Assembly: GCA_024235175.1 (NCBI GenBank)
Contig: JACKMX010000003.1
Location: 806,001-870,000 of the forward strand
Length of the DNA: 64,000 nucleotides
Direction of reading: 5' to 3'
DNA from: Chromatiaceae bacterium
Lineage (GTDB): Bacteria > Pseudomonadota > Gammaproteobacteria > Chromatiales > Chromatiaceae
The notes beneath the pieces are model-generated. The model saw only the letters and a program-made list of their open reading frames with translations. It made no database searches and was not told where the DNA came from. The position numbers and the translations under genes are program-made. Shown here piece after piece: positions 42,494 through 50,446 of the stretch. Position 1 is the first letter of the stretch. Every line of letters starts with the position of its first letter.

Positions 42494-42694
42494 ATGAGCC
42501 TCAAATGGACGGATGTTCTGGATATTGCGATCGCGCTGGATGAGAGCAGACCCGACATCGATCCCATGACTGTCAATTTCGTGGATCTGCGTAATTGGAT
42601 CATGGATCTGCCCGAATTTGACGATGATCCAGCGCACTGCGGAGAACGGATTCTGGAAGCTGTGCAGCAGGCGTGGATCGAGGAACGGGACTAG
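42494..42694 (+). CDS. iscX: IscX accessory protein
   Basis: A 66-aa acidic protein with the typical start MSLKWTDVLDIAIALDE and RNWIMDLPEFDDDP. It binds IscS and modulates desulfurase activity. ATG 42494 follows GGGGAG; the longer frame back to 42314 is inside fdx. It ends the isc set. Confidence 0.95.
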   Translation: MSLKWTDVLDIAIALDESRPDIDPMTVNFVDLRNWIMDLPEFDDDPAHCGERILEAVQQAWIEERD

Positions 42695-42818
42695 GCGCCT
42701 GTCGTCCAAGTCCAAATGACTCCTGGCTCACAAAAAATTAGGAAAAATACTCAATTTTTTTGATTTTTTGCCAATATTGCATTTAACTCATAGCAAAGGA
42801 GCTTTTAGGAGGAGTGCC

Positions 42819-43001
42819 TTGAACAGAAAGTCAGAGCATGAGATCGATGATGACCTGGAGGAGTGGGAACCATTTCTGCATCACCGAAATCGCGCACAGA
42901 GAAAGAGTGGTGTTGAACGCCGGCATTTCGATTATGACGAATCCTCTCAGAATCACGAAAGAAAAAAGCGTAAAGTAAAACGTACACCAGAGCTTTTTTG
43001 A
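42819..43001 (+). CDS. Small basic hypothetical protein
   Basis: A 60-aa frame from TTG 42819, four bases after AGGAGGAG. The product is rich in Lys, Arg, His and Glu (ERKKRKVKRTPELF at the end) with no hydrophobic core. The frame is open back to 42768. A+T-rich DNA precedes it. The good ribosome site is the main support. Family not recognised. Confidence 0.35.
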   Translation: MNRKSEHEIDDDLEEWEPFLHHRNRAQRKSGVERRHFDYDESSQNHERKKRKVKRTPELF

Positions 43002-43363
43002 CAACTCACACCGGAGACGGGACAAAATTATCCAGATGCAGGTGCTCATACACCTGAAGACGGTGCCTTGGTTTTCTGTTTTCTTTGTGATGCCAATATA
43101 GGGTACGAAGGCATCGTGCCCTAAACGCGCAGTGAAATTCAAAACCTGCCTGGATTAAACAACCGGCCGACGCAATATTATCTGCTATCGTTAGCAGCCT
43201 CTGATGCCAATGCTGTTCGGAGCAGGGAATAGCTTGTTGCCACTTGGTTATCTCCGGCTCTACCGGCCGGAGATAACCCTTTGCGAAAACCGCTTGCCAT
43301 AGTCCCCAGGCGGTCTGTCACTGCCGCCTGGATTGGAATCGGAAGTGTTCTCCGTAAAGCCGG
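43002..43363. other. Gene-free stretch with one strong hairpin
   Basis: About 360 bases between convergent genes hold no credible gene. A perfect 13-bp inverted repeat lies at 43246-43278: GGTTATCTCCGGC, a 7-base loop, then GCCGGAGATAACC. It has no T-run on either side. It is probably a factor-independent stop of limited strength or an mRNA end stabiliser for ppk2. Confidence 0.5.
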
Positions 43364-44233
43364 TCAAGTGTAGTCGTACATTTCTTTGACGCTGCCAACA
43401 ATCTTCGGATCCGGCGGTACCGCAACCTCCTTGTTCTTCCCTTCGTACGGTAAACTGTTCAGAACGAATCGCATGCAATTCAGGCGGGCCCGCTTCTTCC
43501 CGTCGGAGCGGATAACCGTCCAGGGTGCCCAGTCGCTATCGGTTTTGTCGAACATTTTGTTTTTTGCATCGGTGAATTCATCCCACCGCTTTAAACCTTC
43601 CTGATCGACCGGGCTCAGTTTCCACTGTTTGAGGGTATCGAATTCGCGCGACTTGAATCGGCGGAACTGCTCTTCCCGGCTGACTGAAAACCAGAACTTG
43701 TACAGAATGATACCGTCGTCGGTTAGCATTTTTTCGAATATCGGCGCCTGTTTCAGGAACAGCTTGTGCTGCTCGGGTGTACAGAATCCCATTACCGGCT
43801 CAACCACACCGCGGTTGTACCAGGAGCGGTCATAGAGCGCCATCTCCCCCTTTGACGGGAGGGTGCTGATGTAGCGCTGGAAGTACCACTGCCCCTGCTC
43901 CCTGGCAGTGGGTACGGTTAATGCGATCACATGGGCCTGCCGCGGATTCATGTGCTCCATAAATCGCTTGATGGTTCCACCCTTGCCTCCGGCATCCCGG
44001 CCTTCGAAGATCATGACAATACGTTGACCGGTGTCCCCAACCCATTTCTGCAGTTTCAGCAACTCTACCTGCAGGTCGACCTTCTGACGCTCGTAGTCGA
44101 CTGTGTCCAGTTTCTTTTCATACGGATAATGCGGGCCAATGAGCCGTTTTTTACTTGAGGTCAGTACTTTTTCGACGATCGCTTTGGGAACCCCATCGTC
44201 CAGTGCCGAAGGTTCAAATGCATTTTTTGCCAT
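43364..44233 (-). CDS. ppk2: Polyphosphate kinase 2
   Basis: A 289-aa class I PPK2, which transfers phosphate between polyphosphate and nucleotides (commonly GDP or ADP). The Walker A region is GRDAGGKGGT (78-87) and the lid/Walker B region is LYDRSWYNR (133-141). The start ATG 44233 follows AAAGGAGGG; the TTG/ATG frame upstream to 44275 is not needed. It is a single gene between two terminators. Confidence 0.94.
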   Translation of the reverse strand: MAKNAFEPSALDDGVPKAIVEKVLTSSKKRLIGPHYPYEKKLDTVDYERQKVDLQVELLKLQKWVGDTGQRIVMIFEGRDAGGKGGTIKRFMEHMNPRQAHVIALTVPTAREQGQWYFQRYISTLPSKGEMALYDRSWYNRGVVEPVMGFCTPEQHKLFLKQAPIFEKMLTDDGIILYKFWFSVSREEQFRRFKSREFDTLKQWKLSPVDQEGLKRWDEFTDAKNKMFDKTDSDWAPWTVIRSDGKKRARLNCMRFVLNSLPYEGKNKEVAVPPDPKIVGSVKEMYDYT

Positions 44234-44429
44234 AATCCCTCCTTTGGGAGAATTGATTTCATCTCTTTTTAACATCTTTATTGTAAATTCTGACAGCGGT
44301 TTTCTGTTCTGATTTTACAAACTGCCGGACAAGGATATACGGCCCCGCCAGGTGTTGAAAGTCTGATGTGTACGAAAGATGGGAAATGGCTGCCTGTGAG
44401 CTGTCGGAGGTGTTCGTTTCAGCGTATCA

Positions 44430-44467
44430 AAAACAAAAACCGCCCCGGGAACTCAGTCCCGGGGCGG
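44430..44467 (-). terminator. Intrinsic terminator after the sulfur-globule gene
   Basis: On the minus strand the stem CCGCCCCGGGA with TCCCGGGGCGG closes on a short loop and is followed by TTTTTGTTTTT. A very strong terminator just after the stop at 44499. Confidence 0.9.
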
Positions 44468-44498
44468 TTGGTTCAGCTACTTTGGAGCCGTTTATGGA

Positions 44499-44828
44499 TT
44501 ACTTGCTGACGGGTGCCTGCGCTACCGGAGCCTGTGCTGCCGGCGCCGCGGGTACAGCCGGGCCATAAGGATATGCATTGGGGCCGTAGGCATAAGGCGC
44601 GTAAGCATAGGGCGCATCATAGTAACGGTTTTGTCCGTAGCCATATCCGCGGCCAAATGCGCGGGTATTGGCGCTGGCGTTCATGCTCATACTGAAGTTT
44701 CCGTCAGCCGCACCGTCACCGAAGAACTCATCGGTGAAACTGGAGACCGGATTGCCCCACCAGGCCGAAGCGGAGGCGGAAGCGGCGATCAATGCGGAAG
44801 CGGCTGCAATTTTGAGGATCTTGTTCAT
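44499..44828 (-). CDS. Sulfur-globule-type envelope protein
   Basis: A 109-aa secreted protein. Residues 1-22 form a signal peptide ending ASASA, then WWGN opens the mature part. The middle segment NFSMSMNASANTRAFGRGYGYG and the Tyr/Ala/Pro-rich C-terminal half (YAPYAYGPNAYPYGP) match sulfur-globule envelope proteins, which coat periplasmic sulfur granules in Chromatiaceae and relatives. ATG 44828 follows CAGGAG by eight bases; the longer frame upstream is discarded. It has its own promoter and terminator, so it is a single-gene unit. It fits the dsr pathway, which degrades the stored sulfur. Confidence 0.85.
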   Translation of the reverse strand: MNKILKIAAASALIAASASASAWWGNPVSSFTDEFFGDGAADGNFSMSMNASANTRAFGRGYGYGQNRYYDAPYAYAPYAYGPNAYPYGPAVPAAPAAQAPVAQAPVSK

Positions 44829-44892
44829 GGTCATATCTCCTGGAAGTCTAAGTTTGAAAGTTTTGTGAGCCGTATTGCTCAGGTTGAGAAAA

Positions 44893-44921
44893 AGAATATA
44901 AGAATATTCTAAAATAGTCAA
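44893..44921 (-). promoter_or_regulatory. Probable promoter of the sulfur-globule gene
   Basis: Reading on the minus strand: -35 TTGACT at 44916-44921, a 17-base spacer, -10 TATTCT at 44893-44898. The spacer holds the palindrome AGAATATTCT. The 65 bases to the ATG leave room for a short leader. Confidence 0.5.
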
Positions 44922-45003
44922 GTAATAATGATATGTGGTGTGAAAATTTTTTTTCGCCCGGTCTATGGTGAACCCTTTAGGATAGATCGGTAGTTTGAAA
45001 TGA

Positions 45004-45023
45004 GGGCCAAGGGCCTTTGGCCC
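45004..45023 (-). terminator. Possible terminator of the V/A-ATPase operon
   Basis: A 7-bp stem GGGCCAA/TTGGCCC with a 6-base loop lies about 80 bases after the last ATPase gene. It lacks a T-run, so the assignment is weak. Confidence 0.3.
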
Positions 45024-45099
45024 CCAGCCATTACAGCCTGTTGTCGCATCGAGCTATTACTAAAATGGGTGAATAGTTCTTGCACCGCTCAGCCAAGAG

Positions 45100-45744
45100 T
45101 CAGGATGATCCAATGTCAGGTTCTGATGAATTCCTCTCCCGCAGCAGCTTGATCTGAAACAGAATGTTGCGTTCCTCCTCCTCCAATGTCGATTCAATGT
45201 AGCGGATGGTGTTTCTGTACATGGGTATGATGTTGTACTTGAGTGCATTGACCCGTTTCCTGGCTTTGCGCTGTTCCGCCATCAGCCGGCCAAGTGCAAT
45301 CTCCGCCTCGCCCAGGCGTGCCAGCTGGAGTGCGGCAGCGGTCAATTGCTTACGTGTTTCGTCGAAGCTGGCGTCTGTTCCCAGCAGCCCCACCGGCTGC
45401 ATAGGCAACTCGCGCGCATGGATCGCAGGGAACTCAACGCCGAGGCTGTGTTTCGGAATGATGTCGATCTCGATGCTCGGCTTAGTCCCCAGCCCAGCCT
45501 GGTGCAGCGAACGGCTGCCCATTCTCAGGAAGGATATGCTCATCCAGTGGTAAGCTTTCCTGATCGCCTGCTGGGCTTTCCCGCGTTGTACCCGGTACTC
45601 ATTGATGTGCTGGTAGACCAGCCTGGTCAGCAGCTCGCGCTTACGCTCCAGAAGCGCATGACCATCCTCCAGGAAGCGAACCTGCCGCTTCAGGCTGAGC
45701 AGTGTGTTTTTGGTTGGCGGAACCTTGATGATCTGCCGGGTCAT
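45100..45744 (-). CDS. atpD: V/A-type ATPase subunit D
   Basis: A 214-aa central-stalk subunit. The N-terminus MTRQIIKVPPTKNTLLSLKR and the C-terminal RRKRVNALKYNIIP-type region (here RKRVNALKYNII, then TIRYIESTLEEEER) are typical coiled-coil ends of subunit D. The ATG at 45744 is chosen over TTG 45768. Last gene of the operon. Confidence 0.93.
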   Translation of the reverse strand: MTRQIIKVPPTKNTLLSLKRQVRFLEDGHALLERKRELLTRLVYQHINEYRVQRGKAQQAIRKAYHWMSISFLRMGSRSLHQAGLGTKPSIEIDIIPKHSLGVEFPAIHARELPMQPVGLLGTDASFDETRKQLTAAALQLARLGEAEIALGRLMAEQRKARKRVNALKYNIIPMYRNTIRYIESTLEEEERNILFQIKLLRERNSSEPDIGSS

Positions 45745-45764
45745 GGGTTGGCTTTGTCGCCCCC

Positions 45765-47147
45765 TCAATCCTTGCCGCTGTGGTGATATTTGGCAATATC
45801 GGTCTCGCTGATTCGGGTCAATGCCTGTTTGGGAAACATGCTAAGCAGATCCCAGGCCAGGTTGAGCGTTTCGATGATCGAGCGGTCCTCATCCTCGCCC
45901 TGTCCGACGAAATACCGGTCGAACTTTTCAGCAAATTCGAGATAGCGGCGGTCCTGCCCCGACAGCTCATCCGCACCGACGATGGAAGCGAGATTGCGAG
46001 TCTCCAGGGCACGTGCATAGAGCGCATAAAGCTGACTGGCCACACTGGGATGATCTGACCGGGTATCGTCCCTGCCGATACCATCCTTCATCAGCCGCGA
46101 CAGTGAGGGTGAGATATGTACTGGTGGGTAGATGCCCTGGTTGTGCAGCTCGCGGCTCAGTACAATCTGCCCCTCGGTGATATAACCGGTGAGATCCGGG
46201 ATCGGGTGGGTAATATCGTCCGAGGGCATGCTCACCACAGGCAACAGGGTTATGGAGCCATGACGGTCACGGATCCGCCCGGAACGTTCATAAATCTCTG
46301 CCATATCCGAATAGAGGTATCCCGGGTAACCCTTGCGTGAAGGGACATCGCCTTTGGCGGTGGCCACTTCGCGCAATGCCTCAGCATAGTTAGTCATATC
46401 GGTGAGTATCACCAAAACATGCCGATCCTGGTCAAAGGCGAGATACTCGGCGGCGGTCAAAGCCACCCTTGGTACCGCCAGCCGCTCCACCGGCGGGTCA
46501 TCTGCCAGGTTGATGAACATCACCACATTGCCCAGTACCCCGGAAGAGGCGAAATCCTCTTCGAAAAACCGGGCATCGGAATGGGATACGCCCATAGCCG
46601 CAAAGACAATGGAAAAACTGCTCTCCTCATCCACCAGCCTGGCCTGGCGGACGATCTGGGCGGTGAGCCGGTTGTGGGGCAGGCCGGAACCGGAGAAGAG
46701 CGGCAGCTTCTGGCCGCGCACAAGCGAGTTGAGTCCGTCGATCGCGGAGATGCCGGTTTGTATGAATTTGCGGGGATAGGTCCGTGCGGCGGGGTTGATG
46801 GCGGAACCGTTGATGTTGCGCCGGATACTGGAGACGATGGGCGGCCGACCATCGCGGGCATCGCCGATACCGTTGAATATCCTGCCCAGCAGTTCGGGCG
46901 ACAGGCTGATCTCCAGCGGCTGGTCGAGAAAGCGGACCCAAGTGCTCTCCAGATCAAGATCGTCGGTGCCTTCGTAGACCTGGATCAAGGTGCTGTTCCC
47001 GGCACTGCGGATAACCAGACCGTTACGCTTGCGGCCGCGGTGATCCCGGATGAGAACCCGGTCGCCGAAAGCAATGCCAGGGGCCTTCTCGACCACAAGC
47101 AGACCACCACGGGCGGAGCGGGCGGTACGATACTCTTTGGCGCTCAT
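45765..47147 (-). CDS. atpB: V/A-type ATPase subunit B
   Basis: A 460-aa non-catalytic ring subunit. The Walker A is absent as expected (FSGSGLPHNRLTAQI in its place). Other regions are SPELLGRIFNGIGDARDG, AAMGVSHSDARFFEEDF, and KGYPGYLYSDMAEIYERSG. It overlaps the end of subunit A by 4 bases. Confidence 0.96.
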   Translation of the reverse strand: MSAKEYRTARSARGGLLVVEKAPGIAFGDRVLIRDHRGRKRNGLVIRSAGNSTLIQVYEGTDDLDLESTWVRFLDQPLEISLSPELLGRIFNGIGDARDGRPPIVSSIRRNINGSAINPAARTYPRKFIQTGISAIDGLNSLVRGQKLPLFSGSGLPHNRLTAQIVRQARLVDEESSFSIVFAAMGVSHSDARFFEEDFASSGVLGNVVMFINLADDPPVERLAVPRVALTAAEYLAFDQDRHVLVILTDMTNYAEALREVATAKGDVPSRKGYPGYLYSDMAEIYERSGRIRDRHGSITLLPVVSMPSDDITHPIPDLTGYITEGQIVLSRELHNQGIYPPVHISPSLSRLMKDGIGRDDTRSDHPSVASQLYALYARALETRNLASIVGADELSGQDRRYLEFAEKFDRYFVGQGEDEDRSIIETLNLAWDLLSMFPKQALTRISETDIAKYHHSGKD

Positions 47148-48943
47148 TTGCCGTGCTCCTTAAACTTGGCATACTCTATCCTGACATCCTCAAACTCCTG
47201 GATGAACTCCTCATTCAGCTCAATCAGCTTTTCAGTCTGTTCACTATTGAAGAGCTGTTTTGCCCGCTTCGCTTTATCCAGCATAGGCAGCTCCCTCAGC
47301 TCCTGAACCGGGACTCCAAGTTCAATCAGATCCGCCCCCTTCTGATAGATGGTCAGCATCATCTTCAGCAGCAGGTACTGCTTCTCCGGCGAGGAGAAGG
47401 TATCGATCGGATCCAGAGCGCTCTGCTGCAGCACGCCCTCCTTGATCAGCGCCGCCCCTTCCAACTCCCAGCGCTGTGCGCCGGAGAGTGCTTCCGGGCC
47501 CACCAGGTTGACAATGCGTGACAGCTCCGCATCCCGTGACAGCAGCGCCAGCGCTTTGGCGCGGCGCTGCTCCCACTTTTTTCCCACCTTTTCGTGCCAC
47601 CATTCCGCCGCCACACCGATATGGCCTGAGAAGCTGCTGACCCAGTCGATGGCAGGGTAGTGGCGGGCGTCAGCCAGCTCCTTGGAGAGCGCCCAGTATG
47701 TCTGGATGATCTCTTTCGTGTGGGCGGTCACCGGTTCGGAAAAGTCACCGCCGGGGGGCGAGACGGTGCCGATCAGGGTGACTGATCCTTTATCGCCCGA
47801 CTGCGTCTCGACCCGGCCTGCCCGTTCGTAAACGGCGGCCAGGCGCGATGCAAGATAGGCGGGGTAGCCATCTTCCACCGGCATCTGGCCGAGACGGCCG
47901 GAGACTTCGCGCAGCGCTTCCGCCCAGCGGCTGGTGGAGTCGGCCAGCATCACGACATCGTAACCCTGGTCTCGGTAGTACTCTGCCATGGTGAGGCCGA
48001 CATAGATCGAAGCCTCGCGCGCCACAACCGGCATATTGGAGGTGTTGGCCACCAGCAGAGTACGCTCCATCAGGCTCCGGCCTGTGAGGGGATCCAGCAG
48101 CTGTGGAAAAGTTTCGAGCACATCGGCCAGTTCGTTGCCACGCTCGCCGCAACCGACGAAGATGACAATATCCGCGTTGGACCAGCGTGCGATCTGATGT
48201 TGGACCACGGTCTTGCCGGCGCCGAACGGACCGGGTACGGCGGCTTTGCCTCCCTTGATCAGCGGGAAGAAGGTATCAATGATCCGCTGCCCGGTGATCA
48301 ACGGCACGATGCTGTTGTCCCGCCGCCGGTAGGGGCGGGGATTGCGCACCGGCCAGCGATGATAGAGTTTGAGCTTGTGGCTGCGCCCGTCCGCGCCGCG
48401 TATCCGGCCGATCGGGTCCTCCAGCCGGTAGTCGCCTTCCGGCGCCAGTTCCAGCAGCGTTCCATGCCGCTCCGGCGGCAGCAGGATCCGGTGCTCGATA
48501 CGCTCTGTCTCCCGTACGCTGCCCAACACTGCACCCGCCGCCAGTTCACTGCCGGATGTGCATTCGGGGCTGGGTACGAAGTGCCAGATTTTTTCACGGT
48601 TCAGTGCAGGCAGCACCACTCCTCTGGGAATGTGATCGCCTGAATTAAGATATATTTCTTCCAGCGGTCGTTGCACGCCGTCGAATATTCCGCCCAACAG
48701 ACCTGGCCCGAGTTCCACCGAGAGCGGCCAGCCAAGGCGTTCCACCGGTTCACCGGGGCGGACCCCTTCGGTGGACTCGTACACCTGAACTACCGCATCT
48801 TCGCCAATCAGCGCAATGGCTTCTCCTACCAGTCCCATTTCACCTATTCTGACCTGCTCACCGCTGCGGACTCCCGGCAGGCGGATGGTGACTATGGGAC
48901 CGTTGATCTCGCGGATTATCCCGCGTCCGGTATTCTCATTCAT
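47144..48943 (-). CDS. atpA: V/A-type ATPase catalytic subunit A
   Basis: A 599-aa catalytic subunit. The P-loop is GPFGAGKT (238-245), followed by VGCGERGNE and later STSRWAEALREVSGRLGQMP. The extra 'non-homologous' insertion of A-type subunits (about residues 110-200) is present, separating it from F-type beta. Stop and start are close to those of E and B, so all are in one transcript. Confidence 0.97.
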   Translation of the reverse strand: MNENTGRGIIREINGPIVTIRLPGVRSGEQVRIGEMGLVGEAIALIGEDAVVQVYESTEGVRPGEPVERLGWPLSVELGPGLLGGIFDGVQRPLEEIYLNSGDHIPRGVVLPALNREKIWHFVPSPECTSGSELAAGAVLGSVRETERIEHRILLPPERHGTLLELAPEGDYRLEDPIGRIRGADGRSHKLKLYHRWPVRNPRPYRRRDNSIVPLITGQRIIDTFFPLIKGGKAAVPGPFGAGKTVVQHQIARWSNADIVIFVGCGERGNELADVLETFPQLLDPLTGRSLMERTLLVANTSNMPVVAREASIYVGLTMAEYYRDQGYDVVMLADSTSRWAEALREVSGRLGQMPVEDGYPAYLASRLAAVYERAGRVETQSGDKGSVTLIGTVSPPGGDFSEPVTAHTKEIIQTYWALSKELADARHYPAIDWVSSFSGHIGVAAEWWHEKVGKKWEQRRAKALALLSRDAELSRIVNLVGPEALSGAQRWELEGAALIKEGVLQQSALDPIDTFSSPEKQYLLLKMMLTIYQKGADLIELGVPVQELRELPMLDKAKRAKQLFNSEQTEKLIELNEEFIQEFEDVRIEYAKFKEHGK

Positions 48944-48946
48944 CGC

Positions 48947-49570
48947 TTATCCGCCCTCGGGCAGGAGACGTTCAATGATGGTCTGATGCAACCGGCGTCC
49001 GAGCCGGTCCAGTCGTCCCTCAAAAGTGTTGTCGACCCGGATACGGTTGTCGTCGCTGCGGATCAGAATGCCGCCCAAAGTGTCGATGGGCAGAGTGGAA
49101 AGCTGAATCCTCTTGCCGTTGGCTGCCACCGCATCACACAAATCGCTCCAGATTGGCTGCAGCCATTCCAGATCCCGCTGGTTCACCTCAGCTACCAGTA
49201 GATCCCGCTCGATCGCTTCCGCTCCCTGAACCAGCAGTGCCTGCAACAATGCCCGATACCGATCCCGCTCATTCGACACCAATGCCTGCATGCGCTCCGC
49301 CAGCCGCTCCCTGACCCCTTCAATCAGATTCCAGCGCAAATGATCCATCTCTTTGCGCAGCTGCAATTCGTTGGCCTGTACCATGCGCCGGTAGGCGCGC
49401 TCCGCTTTCGCTTTGGCCAGCAGCACCTCCCTTTCTTCACGCAGGTGCAGGCGCTCGCGGGCTTCCCGCAGTATATTGTCGCGGCTCTGTTCGGCGCCTT
49501 CCCGGTACTCTTTTGCCAGCCGGTTGGCCTGCGCCAGAATGGTTCGCTCCAGTTCTTCTACCTGGTCCAT
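48947..49570 (-). CDS. atpE: V/A-type ATPase subunit E
   Basis: A 207-aa peripheral stalk subunit, with an N-terminal coiled coil (EELERTILAQANRLAKEYREGAEQSRDNI) and a C-terminal alpha/beta part containing GGILIRSDDNRIRVDNTFEGRLDRL. It lies 3 bases from subunit A and 3 from subunit F. Confidence 0.92.
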   Translation of the reverse strand: MDQVEELERTILAQANRLAKEYREGAEQSRDNILREARERLHLREEREVLLAKAKAERAYRRMVQANELQLRKEMDHLRWNLIEGVRERLAERMQALVSNERDRYRALLQALLVQGAEAIERDLLVAEVNQRDLEWLQPIWSDLCDAVAANGKRIQLSTLPIDTLGGILIRSDDNRIRVDNTFEGRLDRLGRRLHQTIIERLLPEGG

Positions 49571-49573
49571 ATT

Positions 49574-49936
49574 TCAGCCTATGTTCAGCAGGTCGCCGTT
49601 GTTGATCATCGAGTTGACCTGATGGTCGATGTCACAGCGGAATCCGTCCGGATCGTTAAGCGGCGGCACCACGGTAATCAGGATTCGGCGTCCCTCTCTG
49701 CGCACCCGTTCCAGCATCGGGGAGCCGGATTCGGCAAGCCTGGTGTCGAGGATGATGAAGGCGTTGCGTTTGCTGCTCAGCAGCTCCTCCAGCACCCTCT
49801 CCAGCTCCTCGGCGGCGGGATCCGCCCAGGTCTCGAAACCGATCAGTTGGAAACCGTTGGTCAGCGCCGCATCCCCGAGGAAGAGCATGCGCGTATTGCC
49901 GCTGCTCTGGGTATCGGATTCGGTGTCCGTTCTCAT
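49574..49936 (-). CDS. atpF: V/A-type ATPase subunit F
   Basis: A 120-aa central-stalk subunit. It has a Rossmann-like N-terminal part with LFLGDAALTNGFQLIGFETW and AFIILDTRLAES. The length is typical. It overlaps subunit K by 4 bases. Confidence 0.85.
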   Translation of the reverse strand: MRTDTESDTQSSGNTRMLFLGDAALTNGFQLIGFETWADPAAEELERVLEELLSSKRNAFIILDTRLAESGSPMLERVRREGRRILITVVPPLNDPDGFRCDIDHQVNSMINNGDLLNIG

Positions 49937-50376
49937 ATCTTGTCGAGCAGCAGAATGCTCATAACCAGGCCGTAGATGGCGATGCCTTCAGCCAGACCGA
50001 GATAGATCAGGGTACGGCCGAAGATCTCCGGCTTTTCCGCCAGCACCGCCAGCGATGCGGCACCAATGGGCCCGACTGCTATACCTGCGGCAATTGTACT
50101 GAACGCGGTCGGTATGCCGATGCCGATTATGGCAAGGCCCGTCCCTATGGAGATTTCGCTGCTTCCGACTGCCGCTTCGGCAGCTGCCATCACCTCCCGG
50201 GCGCCCAGAACGATCAGCACGGCCTGGGCAGCGACGAACAGCGTCAGGTTGATGCGTACGGCGGGCCTGAACCAGCACGCACCGTTCGTATTCCGATGGG
50301 GATGGGCCTGGTAATAAAAACCGGCTGCGATGATTCCAATGATGCCGAAAGACATCAGTCCGATAAGCCAATACAT
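49933..50376 (-). CDS. atpK: V/A-type ATPase proteolipid subunit K
   Basis: A 147-aa membrane ring subunit. ATG 50376 follows AAGGAGCAG. It has about four helices: one at residues 2-19, one at 42-60, then GIGIPTAFSTIAAGIAVGPIGAAS and the last helix with the ion-binding carboxylate E130 (LGLAEGIAIYGLVM). The first half has no matching carboxylate in the same position. Whether the ion is H+ or Na+ cannot be told from this. Confidence 0.92.
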   Translation of the reverse strand: MYWLIGLMSFGIIGIIAAGFYYQAHPHRNTNGACWFRPAVRINLTLFVAAQAVLIVLGAREVMAAAEAAVGSSEISIGTGLAIIGIGIPTAFSTIAAGIAVGPIGAASLAVLAEKPEIFGRTLIYLGLAEGIAIYGLVMSILLLDKI

Positions 50377-50446
50377 GGTCTGCTCCTTGGTAAGGTTGGA
50401 AGGGGAATCCACATCTTTCCCATGCGGATCGGATCGGTGCACAGTT

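Noticed and set aside
45765..47147. Inactivated ATPase subunit B because the P-loop is missing
   Set aside because: Subunit B of V/A-type enzymes is non-catalytic and normally lacks it.
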